From positions 168,853,533 through 168,917,532 of the forward strand of contig OZ023265.1 of the NCBI GenBank assembly GCA_964006375.1: a DNA stretch of 64,000 nt, read 5' to 3'. The stretch is from Tillus elongatus. Lineage: Eukaryota; Arthropoda; Insecta; Coleoptera; Cleridae. Within the stretch, counting starts at the first letter, position 1, and each line of letters opens with the position of its first letter. This document shows, piece by piece, positions 13,580 to 26,453 of this stretch. A program made the translations under genes and the position numbers. The notes below the pieces were generated by a model. That model was not told where the DNA came from. It was given only the letters and a program-made list of their open reading frames with translations, and did not search any database.

Positions 13580-15648
13580 CGAAAACGCACATGCTGCGTC
13601 AATATCTTTTGTTATTGCAAATGGATAACTCTCATTAGGTGCCTTTTATTATTTATTTTTTCAAATACCAGAAAAAATATGTTAGTTTGGCGATTTAGTT
13701 TGCTTTAAAATAGTCTTATAAATTCAAAACAAGGGTTCTTTTAACTTAATCATAGTTACACTATATCAACACGCAAAGGTGTCAAGCAAATTGCCTATTG
13801 CATAAACTTAAACACTCAGGGGATCAAATATAGTTGGCTAGTATATTATTGTACATCCCCCTAAATGAATTGGTGTATGCAGGGGTTGCATACATTTAGG
13901 AGCTGTCGTTCGAACAATACGCACTCCCAAAATTGGAGGTCGCCGATAAAGGATCTTATTGCCCATAAAATTTGCTACAACTTCTTCTCAACCGCAACGC
14001 AATACCTCTTTTCGTTTGAAAGTTATGCCGTAATAAATTTTGCGAAAAAACTAACTGAACCACTTGATATGTCCAACAGTTAACTTAGGTAAATGTACAA
14101 AATGATTTACACAATTTTATAGAATGTATATGTATAACTGCTGCAGTTTCGCTGAAGTGCTCAGCTTTGTCAAATACGATTCTGTATTTGATCGGCCTCC
14201 ACAATATCATATACAGCAGTTTAGTTATTATAAATGCTATTATGGTTATTATTTTTCTGACCTGAACGCCGGACATACCAGTATCACCACTAGTAATACA
14301 AATCGAAAAATTATTAGATTAAATCTCCATAATCTGAAGTCCAAACTCTCATTTTCCTACCTACCTAGTTTGAAATTTATAATTAGGCAAAACTTTGAAA
14401 TTTCCACGGCACCAATTGAAACAAATTTTGTGGTCCTAGCTAAAAACAATTACATTAATACGAGAGAAGAGAGCTAAAGTTCATTTCATTAGTTAACAGA
14501 AATATATTTGAATACTAAAATGTAAGTAGAAATTAACAATTATAAGCTTTGTTGAAAAAATTGTAAATTATATAAATGTTGAAAATGTTAAATTTTAAAT
14601 TTAATTTCTAGTGACAGAAGATCTCAAATATTTGGGTTCAGTTGCATAAGGAATTGACCATTAGTTTTCTGTTATTAGATCGGGGTATTGCCACCAGTTT
14701 TCTTTTAATTAACATTTCCTTATTTAGTAAATATCTAATAGATATAAGACAACTACAAAAACCGTAGCATTTGAATTTAAGTAAGTGAAAAGTTGGCACG
14801 CACTTTCCTTTGTAGTGAGCGCAAAGTCGTCGGATTTGAGTAGCAAGCGATGCTTGGCCACTAAAACATCCCTACAGCAACCTAACAAAGGCGAGATATT
14901 TGCAAAATTTCCAGGTGGTGAGGTGAAACTCCGCTTTAGGGTTGGTGATTGACAATACAAGAGGAAACAACCGACGACAAATAGATAACAAAAAAGTACG
15001 AAACATACCCTGTATTTTTTTCTACTTCATATATTAGCAACTTTTTACAATATCTTTAAAATGACGACAGCATATCGATTATATTTTTAGTAAAATTTGA
15101 ATGCCATGTAGATAGAACAGCCCTCTTACAAATCATAAAGTCAATGACTTTCATGAATAGAAGGATCTTTACCCTAATAAGGGATGTTTCGGTTAGAATT
15201 GACAGAAAGATGGGGAGATAATCCGAAATATATGAGTTGTACATGACTAACATTTTGTAAAACGGCAAATTCATAGGGAGAGATAAATCATGGCCTGATT
15301 CCAGTTAAGTCCAACAAAAATGTAACATTTAACTTATTGTTAATCATATATTTTTAATCATTTATCTTATTTTTCATTTACATAACTGCTTGGTTGGGGT
15401 AACAGTTTTACTATTTAATAATGATGTGATTTTTAATCAAATAATTTTAATATTACTGTTTCTCGTAACATGGTATTAAGCAAATATAAAAATCGAGTAG
15501 GCAACTATTCTATCATTGAACTAAACAAAATCTACACTTGTTATCATTTAACTGCAAATTCAGTCTAAAATGCTAATAGATTCTGATTTTCCATTCTGTT
15601 ATCCAGAACACCCTGTATCTGTATGAGATTAAAGCAAACGAATTAAAC
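13136..15648. other. No gene recognised; 3' flank of unc-5
   Basis: Holds an (AT)n tract at 13515-13578 followed by a scrap of AT-tract element start (AACGCACATGCTGCGTC read against GCAGCAAGTGCGTT), a SINE scrap at 14868-14955, and otherwise unremarkable AT-rich sequence. The part nearest 15648 should contain the unc-5 3' UTR. ATTAAA on the minus strand near 15411-15416 is one possible polyadenylation signal, unproven. Confidence 0.45.
14868..14955 (+). repeat. SINE fragment (3' half)
   Basis: Contains a diverged GCAAAATTTCCAGG, GGTGAGGTGAAACTC and TTGGTGATTG in the same order as the 3' halves of the SINEs at 22168 and 23550. The tRNA-like head is missing. Confidence 0.55.
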
Positions 15649-17123
15649 TTACAGCCAATTAGGTCCCAGTGAATTATCTAATACTTTAACTACGTCATAC
15701 CTTTCCATATCTTCGAAAATTCTTTTAAGTTCAGTTAAGGCGTTACTTTGTCTATTTCTAGCTTCCCAGAGATCAAGAATACAATCAGTAGGTGATGGTT
15801 TCGTTGCGAAGAAGTTAATATACCTGTCAACATTTAAAGCGTGACAAAGCATCCTCCAGTCATTACCCCTAGCTACAGGAGGATCTAATAAATGACATAT
15901 TTGTTTTCTAGTTTGCTTGGTCAACCTAAAATTAAAATCATCACACGTGGAAACACCTCTGTCGGTTACTATTAGGCCCTTGGCTGCTTTAGCATTCCCG
16001 TCTTCTTGACTGGCTAGCTTGAAGCTTTTGGCACTTTTTGGGGAATGCGCAAACTCAACAGATTTCTTAGAATCGCTTGATCGACTTGTTTCGCTCTGTA
16101 TCGTAATTTTTGGCATTAAATCGCTGTACGTTACCTTCCCGGAGTTAGATTTATTCACTAAAACATCGTCGTCTTTACAAACTATATCGAAAACTTGATG
16201 GTGATCAAAAGTCTTTTGATTAACTTTAATCTTGAAGCTAAGATTTCTGTTGATTTCAAACGATTCGAGGGTAAAGGAGCAGTGCAAACTGTTACTGTTG
16301 GCTTGCCATAAATGCTTGAATGGAATTTCTTGATAATTTGAGCTAGGTTTAGCCTTCCAGCCGTCACTAACATTGTCTAGCATCAAACACAAATTATTTC
16401 CACCGTCTTGGAAGTTGATGGTCTTCGGTTCATCAAGTAAATTGCCACCGAGTCGCTTTTCTTGCCCAAAAACTGTTTCCATGGAACTATCTGTATCTTC
16501 CAGAACATAAACGCGAACGCTATAGTCTACGGTGGATGTAAAACAGAGTTTTGGAGCAAACACTGCAAGCTTAAGTCGCTTGATCGCTATTCCGTTACTT
16601 GATTTTCCTACGATAACAAATCTCGATAGGCAATCAGCGACTAAATAGGCTGTATCACTGTCCATCTGACAAAACACGCTAGTATTGATGGTTTCTTCTC
16701 CCAGAGAAACAGCTGTCTGCCATTGAGAATCGCTACAATCGCTTTGAAGTACTGAAATATGCCAGTTACTCCAAGTCAGTTCTGCACAGTGCGGTACTTT
16801 GAGTACTACTGGTTTATTGAGAGAAACATTAGGCCCACAAGACACAACTGGACTGAGCTGAGTCAACGGTTCAGCTAATTTAGGCCGGAAACAGTCTTCG
16901 TTCAAGATGGAGAGGAATATCTCTTGTTTCTTGTAGCGGGATACGGCTCCTTCAGGAATTAAAAGGCTGACCGAAGATTCAGTGAGGTTTAAGAATGCTC
17001 CAGAGTGATTGACTGTTGCGCTGGTGTAGTTTCCACTTGTAGTTGGTGTTACTGCGTAGGCGGCTGGTAAATTGGATAGCGGCAAAGTTACTTGCTCTGT
17101 AGCGACTTCATACGTTGAATCAG
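15649..17123 (-). CDS. unc-5: Netrin receptor UNC-5, last coding exon (ZU5, UPA, death domain)
   Basis: The intracellular half of the UNC-5 netrin receptor, which steers axons and migrating cells away from netrin and can signal cell death. The exon begins after a TTTTCTTGTTGCAG acceptor at 17124 with two bases completing a split codon, then 490 codons to TAA (15649-15651). In order it encodes a ZU5 domain (includes SSVSLLIPEGAVS and LNKPVVLKVPHCAEL), the UPA domain (includes LCLMLDNVSDGWK and SFKIKVNQKTFD), a low-complexity linker rich in Ser and Lys, and a death domain (KQICHLLDPPVARGNDWRML, CILDLWEARN, LKRIFEDMERYDVV). It ends LGPNWL, a few residues beyond the usual family C-terminus. The stop lies inside CTGTAAGT, which also looks like a splice donor, so a variant reading on is possible. 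Family call is firm. Confidence 0.93.
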
Positions 17124-17290
17124 CTGCAACAAGAAAAGAAATTGTAAGAAACAATCACATATTTAACTTTAAATAGAGTAAAATGTTGTGTTAGTGGGTG
17201 TGTGTAGTCCGCAGCCATGTTAATTTGAGTGTAGTCAGCAGTCATCTTAATCTGATTTCCTGTGGAAATAATAGAAAAAAACACACTCAC

Positions 17291-17548
17291 AGTTGTTGGT
17301 GAATCCGCTAAGTTGGCTTCTTTTCCCACTAGATGACTCGAGTGTAGAACTGGTAGCTGGCGACATCTGTATGTCGCTACCTGAAGCAAGATGTGGCACG
17401 TCATAATGATGCTCTGACACCGATCTTGTTACAGAAGTGGCTGGTGTTGTGTAGGGATATTCGTAACAAGGAGGGACTGTTTGAGTTAGATCAGGCTGGA
17501 GACTTAGAGATTTCTTGTCGTGCTCAGGAAAAAACTCTGGATGGTACT
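17291..17548 (-). CDS. unc-5: Netrin receptor UNC-5, cytoplasmic linker exon
   Basis: An 85-codon internal exon between an acceptor (TCTTCTTAATTTCAG, exon starts 17548) and a donor (GTGAGTGTG, exon ends 17291). It has two bases before and one base after its full codons, so it is phase 1 at both ends and joins the neighbouring exons in frame. It encodes YHPEFFPEHDKK, a Pro/Tyr-rich stretch (VPPCYEYPYTTP), then HHYDVPHLASGSD and a Ser/Thr-rich end. This is the juxtamembrane cytoplasmic region of UNC-5, in which tyrosines are known phosphorylation targets; which ones here is not known. The intron to the last exon is only 167 bp. Confidence 0.85.
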
Positions 17549-17559
17549 CTGAAATTAAG

Positions 17560-18600
17560 AAGATAATAGTGTTAACAAAAAAAAAACGATATAGATATCA
17601 CTATTAGAGGCTTCTGATATTTTAAATCGTTTGAAGATAATATATCGAATTTTTCGAATCATCTTCTGAGCGGTATTTATTTGAAGGGTAGTAAAAAATT
17701 GAAAGTGCATTTTGTCGTTTGAAACAACATAAAAGTCATTTGGTTACTTCATGCTAAATAAGGCAAATCAATATTTTGCGAAGGCTAATAAAAATGTTAA
17801 CAGTTCCACTTAGCCCAACAATAATAACTTTGTTGCATTAAACACCTCTCAAAGCTAAAGTCGTTCAACAAGTTGTTTAATTGTTGAGATAAATAAAATA
17901 AGATTACATTTGCATTCATGTTGATATACTGCAACTCAAAAATAATGTTACCTACTTTTTATTTGAACCTATACCCTTTTCAATACTAAAATTAATTGTA
18001 GATGACAACAGAGCTAAGACTATCTGTGTTATTTGAGACAACCTGTAGTTAACCAGAATAACTATTTAAAAACTTAAAAAGGAATTAAAATGTGTGGGAG
18101 CATGTTATAAAATAGTTTCCATCAGCCTAATTCTACCAACCAAAATTACTGTCATCATCATCTGAAGTTTACTTTTTGTTTTCTGTTTATTGAAAATAAA
18201 GAAAGAGGTAAAATATAAAGATAAATATAGAGATAGAGACAGATATTAAGGTAGTGATGGAGATGTACTGCAATTTTCAGTAGGTAAACTTGACAAAATT
18301 ATTTAAAATATGGGTTACTATGTTTTAAAATGGTCTCCACTCGCTAATTTATCAGAATTTACGGAAATAAAGAGAAAATAAATAAATAAAAATGCAAATC
18401 GTGAGAAGGATTTAAGAGGAAGACGCAGATGAAGATGTAAAAGGAGATGATAGTGGAAATGGAGATAGATATTAATATGAGGATGAAGTTAATCATCAAA
18501 ATAAAGATTCATGCATGTATATATTTATGCATGTAGATGGGTATTTTGTTTTGAGATTATCTCTAGTACACCTGAAATAATTTTTAAAAATATTAAAAAG
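17560..18600. other. No gene recognised; intron with cryptic purine-rich simple sequence
   Basis: From about 18190 the plus strand is dominated by irregular GATGGAGAT, GAAGATGAAGAT and AAGATAAAGAT patterns, resuming at about 18985-19375. This is decayed simple sequence related to the clean hexamer arrays at 20876-21286. No reading frame of note. Confidence 0.5.
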
Positions 18601-18635
18601 TAATTAAAATATGTGTAAGGCTAGATGCATTCTCC

Positions 18636-18795
18636 CAACAATTACAACAGTAGACCGGTTTCGCTTTCATTAGAGCTCTTCAGTACGGCATACTAATTGT
18701 AGCAAAAATGCACCTATATGCATTTTTGCTACAATTAGTATGCCGTACTGAAGAGCTCTAATGTGAGCGAAACCGGTCCACCGTTCTAATTGTTG
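18636..18795. repeat. 160-bp palindrome of family F with two opposed hammerhead-like motifs
   Basis: Left arm 18636-18712 and right arm 18719-18795 are inverted copies of the 3' end of family F with only six bases (CCTATA) between them. Each arm has CTGAAGA, a GCTC..GAGC-type stem, GAAA, CCGG and TC: plus strand at 18741-18783, minus strand at 18648-18690. Outer stems are weaker than at 10.7 kb (two mismatches of five on the plus strand). The minus-strand motif lies in sense in the unc-5 pre-mRNA. Confidence 0.75.
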
Positions 18796-18852
18796 CATCT
18801 ACTCACTTAGGATTAAAATATGTGTTATCATGTTCTACCTTTCGCTTATTCC

Positions 18853-18856
<4 letters not shown>

Positions 18857-18946
<90 letters not shown>

Positions 18947-18983
18947 TTGAGTTGAGAGTTGAGAATATATATATATATATATA
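18857..18983. repeat. (AT)n tracts
   Basis: Long run at 18857-18944 and a short one at 18965-18983, separated by GAGTTGAGTTGAGAGTTGAG. No AT-tract element tail is attached. Confidence 0.9.
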
Positions 18984-19372
18984 AGAAGAAGACAACGACA
19001 ACGCCAACGATGAAGACGAAGACGAAGACAAAGATAAAGATAGAAACAGATGGGAAGATGAAGATGTAGATTCCTCTGGAGATGTAGATGAAGATGGAAT
19101 TTAAGATAAAGGATAAAGATGAACACGAAACCGAGGATGTAGATAGATATATGTATGTATCTAGGTGAGTAATTTGTTTTGAAACAATCTGTAGTAAACC
19201 CGAAATAATATTCTAAAAAGCCATTTAAATGTCTGCAAACATGTTTAAAAACAGTTTCCATTAGCCTATCTGTACACACCTGTGTTATTGACATCGTCAT
19301 TATCTTATTAATAATAAAGATAAAGGCCAAATATGGATATGGAGATAAAGATGACGGTGAAGATAAAGATAC

Positions 19373-19373
<1 letters not shown>

Positions 19374-19435
<62 letters not shown>

Positions 19436-19566
19436 TATAGTCTGAAACCGACCTCGGATTTGGGTTCCAGGGGTCCTAAATAGCGCTCATTTGAAGACAT
19501 TTTTTCAAAATTCAAAAGTCGAGATCACCTCATTAGTGAATTTTTTTAAAGAAAATTCACTAAAAA
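19374..19566 (+). mobile_element. AT-tract element A1, tract and tail only
   Basis: (AT)n 19374-19436, then GTCTGAAACCGACCTCGG, GGGTTCCAGGGGTCC and the terminal hairpin TTAGTGAATTTT with AAAATTCACTAA (19534-19564). Confidence 0.8.
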
Positions 19567-19568
19567 CT

Positions 19569-19621
19569 AAAAAGAAAAAGAAAAAGAAAAAGAAAAAGAA
19601 AAAGAAAAAGAAAAAGAAAAA

Positions 19622-19626
<5 letters not shown>
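19569..19626. repeat. (AAAAAG)n microsatellite
   Basis: About nine uninterrupted hexamer units directly between the tail of one A1 copy and the start of the next. It may be an expanded junction sequence, since A-rich bases follow the CTAA end in other copies. Confidence 0.9.
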
Positions 19627-21169
<1,543 letters not shown>

Positions 21170-21286
21170 GATAAAGATAAAGATAAAGATAAAGATAAAG
21201 ATAAAGATAAAGATAAAGATAAAGATAAAGATAAAGATAAAGATAAAGATAAAGATAAAGATAAAGATAAAGATAAAGATAAAGAT
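21170..21286. repeat. (GATAAA)n array, about 19 units
   Basis: A second hexamer differing from the first at one position (C to T plus frame AAGATA) continues without a gap, then decays into AGATATAGAGAAAGATAAAG. Confidence 0.97.
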
Positions 21287-21303
21287 ATAGAGAAAGATAA
21301 AGA

Positions 21304-22167
21304 GTCGACGAAGACCTGATCCTAATGCGCTCTTTAAAAAAAATGTTTTCAAAATACCTCACGCGATCTCTTCACTAGCGAACTTTTGTAGATAGTTATG
21401 AAGTATGCCTCATGGGATTGCTATTAACTAAAACAAAAAGCAGAATCACCACAAAAACTACAAAAACAATAACAATGTTGCCAAAGTAGCTGTATGGGCA
21501 AAATTGTCCACTTTATATACTTAAATTATATATACTAAACTACACACTGCATCACCCGGTATTGCATTATCTGGTATTGCATAACTCAGTATTGCATCAC
21601 CGGTACTACATCACTTTTAGTGTATAGTTTAAGTATATAAATAGGATAATACTTTAGCTCATACAGTTAGTTTAGCGACAGCTACTGATGAAGACAACTT
21701 CGTTGTCGAAATACGTATCTAGCGCATAACTCCCTGTTATTATTTTTTTGATTTTTTAAGGTGATTCTTTTCGTTTCATGTAAACATTTACATAGGGTAA
21801 CCTAACTGCTGTTTCTAATCCTAAATAAAAATTGAAAATGTAGGCCAAAATAAATCGGATAAATTACAGAAAAGCCTATAATTTTACATAACTTATTTTT
21901 GTGTAAACATCTGTAGAGTAATTAGAATAATAATTTTAAAAGAGACCTAGGGCGACATTTTTAAACCTTAAATATATCAAAAAAAAAGGCGAACTTTAAT
22001 CACATTAAATCTGTGAACTTAACGTAAAATGAGACCTAAAATCTAAAAGCGGCATATTCTACGAGGTGTTCTATTTCAAATGGCGGTGATGGCACATACG
22101 TACGGTAGAATCGGATGCTCTAGAAAAGTAAAGATGTTTGAGGTGAATTTCAAACTTTGAAACTTTA
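21304..22167. other. No gene recognised; contains a hammerhead-like motif and short CATCACCGGTA-type repeats
   Basis: At 21545-21610 there are degenerate repeats of GGTATTGCAT(AA/TA)(C/T). TATAAATAG at 21636 upstream of the motif at 21681 could be a promoter of a decayed retroelement end. Nothing coding is seen. Confidence 0.4.
21681..21723 (+). ncRNA. Hammerhead-like motif, Penelope-type
   Basis: Stem I GCTA (21681-21684) pairs perfectly with TAGC (21720-21723). Between them are CTGATGA (21685-21691), one extra A, a 6-bp stem GACAAC/GTTGTC with TTC loop (21693-21707), GAAA (21708-21711), palindromic TACGTA (21712-21717) and TC (21718-21719). The extra A beside stem II departs from the consensus and may abolish cleavage. 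Motifs of this layout are known in the terminal repeats of Penelope-like elements. Confidence 0.45.
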
Positions 22168-22516
22168 GAGCTTCGGTGGTTTAGTGGTAAGAACGTGTGC
22201 CTTTGAACCGAAGGGTACCGGGTTCGATCCCAGGGTTCTTCTTTCACTTTTTGAGTACATATTGTAACACTAACGTCAACCGAGGTTGTGACATTGTATT
22301 TGAGCTAGTGTAATGTCTGCACGTTCCTCCCTTCGGAGGGTGCGTAAAGCCGTTGGTCCTGTGTTCATGCCATGTTAGGCACGTTAAAAATCCTTACTCA
22401 TCTTACAGAAAGTTGCAGCGGCTCGGCAATATTTCCAAAATAGTAAGGTGAAACTGCTGCCTGGCGTCGGTGATTGGCCATAGTCGCGGAAGTCGAATGA
22501 CGTTAAAGAAAAAAAA
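22168..22516 (+). mobile_element. tRNA-derived SINE, copy 1
   Basis: Starts with a tRNA-like head with RNA polymerase III boxes (A box TGGTTTAGTGGTAAG, B box GGGTTCGATCCC), followed by a body with GTCTGCACGTTCCTCC, GGCAATATTTCC, GGCGTCGGTGATTGGCCATA and an end GACGTTAAAGAAAAAAAA. About 350 bp. A second full copy begins at 23550 and a third, inverted, lies at 53190-53432. It is non-coding and needs a LINE partner in trans. Confidence 0.85.
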
Positions 22517-23549
22517 CCTTGGAAAGTATAAAGTGTACCTACATTTTCAGAACGATGGTAAACGCCTAAGGTGATGTCATCGTGAATAGTTTGTATAGGA
22601 CAGTACATTGATTTTGACCTCTAGTATAAAACACCTCTGCGGATTATATTCAGTTAACTCGCTTCAAAGCTGCCCATTTATTATTATCGCGACAGTAAAA
22701 TTCCTCCCAACTACCACATAAAACTATTTTTGTAGTGAAAAAATGATGAGAAAACTTTGCTTCCATTACGTACCGAGGTTTATGTGGCTTTTATGGCATT
22801 AAAATTTATACCAGCGCATACATTTCAAAGTGGAGATATAGTACTAACTCTCTTTAACTCTCTGATAACTTGTGCCTCTAAAGTTGCACGAATTACAAAA
22901 TTATGTCCGTTCAAATTTTATACCTCGATATGCAGGTTTGTGCAGAGATAAAGTTCACTTTGAGCGAAATGCTTTGATGTAGGCAAATATAGTTTTAACA
23001 TTATGATGAGATGATACAGTTCTGTAAAATAACCGACATGGAAGATTTAACAAACTAGCTAACAGCCCAAAGCTAATACAAATTATTTTAGTTTCTACAA
23101 AAAAACAGTATCCTTGTAATAAAGCTTATATTTATATTATAGCAACTCCATTCACAAAATCGTCATTATTTGTTAAAAATAATAAATATACCGTGTATTC
23201 CTTAATGACGCGCTAATATTTCAGGGTGTTATAAGCAATTCTTCGTTAATACTGCTAATTGAAGAAATTTGATATTTTTTTTCGATGCTATGTTGGCCTT
23301 GAACTAATGCAAGTTGTCTATGTCAATAAATAGGAAAAAGGTTAAGGCCATTTTTAGGGAGAAAATAAGTACGCTGCTGCGTTCGGCATCCCTCAAAATA
23401 GATATACAAAATTTCATCCAAAAATAAGAATTATTAACAATTTCAGAGAAGTTTATTTGTGTGGCCCTCTAATATAGACACCCCTGTAACCTTTGTACTT
23501 ATAACGTGATTTATTAACAATATCTCAAGAAATAGAAAATGAAGAAATA
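22517..23549. other. No gene recognised
   Basis: Intronic sequence between two SINE copies. No domain, repeat terminus or long frame was seen. Confidence 0.5.
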
Positions 23550-23890
23550 ACCTCGGTGGTTCAGGGGTAAGAACGTGTGTCTCTGAACCAAAGGGTACTG
23601 GGTTCTATCCCAGGGTACTCCTTTCACTTTTCAGTACAAACTGTAAAATTAACATCAACCGAGGTTCTGGCATTGTATTTGAGCAAGTTGAATGTCTGCA
23701 CGTTCCGCCCTTTGGAGGGGGCGTAAAGTCGTCGGTCCCGTGTCCATGCGATGTTGGGCACGTTAAAGATGCCTACCCTCCTTACAAAAGGCAGGGATTC
23801 GGCAAAATTTCCAGGATAGTGAGGTGAAACTGCTCCCTGGCGTCGGTGATTGGCCATAGTCGCGGAAATAGGCCGACGTTAAAGAAACAA
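23550..23890 (+). mobile_element. tRNA-derived SINE, copy 2
   Basis: Same family as 22168-22516: head CCTCGGTGGTTCAGGGG, B box GGTTCTATCCC (one change from consensus), body with GGCAAAATTTCCAGG and GGCGTCGGTGATTGGCCATA, and an end GACGTTAAAGAAACAAAA leading into (CA)n. It is inserted directly before an A2 fragment. Confidence 0.85.
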
Positions 23891-23904
23891 AACACACACA
23901 CACA

Positions 23905-25870
<1,966 letters not shown>

Positions 25871-26099
25871 TGTTAAATAGACAGTTCGCATCGATTTTTC
25901 ATTACATGAATTTAACATTTACCTAATAGTTTTTTATATATAGAACATTATTACGTGCATGAAAATACCCAAAAACATGGACGCAAAAAGACTTTTAAAA
26001 TCAAAAAAATTCGAATCATTATCATGTCACCGCGCACGTTCTGTTACTTGTCGTGACGTATTTGGACAGTAGATAAATATCGTGTTTACACGTGCCTTA

Positions 26100-26298
26100 T
26101 GGTATATAAAGTATGGTTGCTTGTTATTTAACATAGTGGTAAATTTTATTCGTTTATAGTGTTTATTCTAGTTGAATAGTGTAAAGTGTGCGTAATAAAA
26201 TGGGAGACAATCGTTTTAAACAGATGCAATCAGATGATTTGCCAAGAATTGACTCATTTATGACGACATCATTCTTTTTGATAGAACAATGTTGCTGA
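26100..26298 (+). pseudogene. Short ORF with promoter-like upstream region, possible transposon gene start
   Basis: TATATAAAG at 26105 is followed by a leader and an ATG at 26200 opening a 32-codon frame, MGDNRFKQMQ SDDLPRIDSF and so on, before TGA. The LPRIDSFM segment resembles the start of a SWIM-zinc-finger/YqaJ-type repeat gene that I associate with insect genomes, but I cannot check this. It could equally be chance. No continuation is seen downstream. Confidence 0.25.
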
Positions 26299-26453
26299 AT
26301 TGATTGCAGATAATTAATGGACGCAAAGCTAATAATTTAGTTAAGTAATAACCATGATTTTTGCCGATTGTTAATACTAAGGGTAATACGTAAAGTTAAT
26401 ACTTAGTATGTACAGATAAACATACCTTGACCACATGAAAATTACAACCTAAG

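Noticed and set aside
14124..14477. 117-codon plus-strand frame in the unc-5 3' flank
   Set aside because: No recognised motif, AT-driven composition and no repeat or splice context; kept as unannotated sequence.
22168..22240. Functional tRNA gene at the head of the SINE
   Set aside because: It is followed by the same non-tRNA body and A-rich end in every copy, so it is the SINE promoter.
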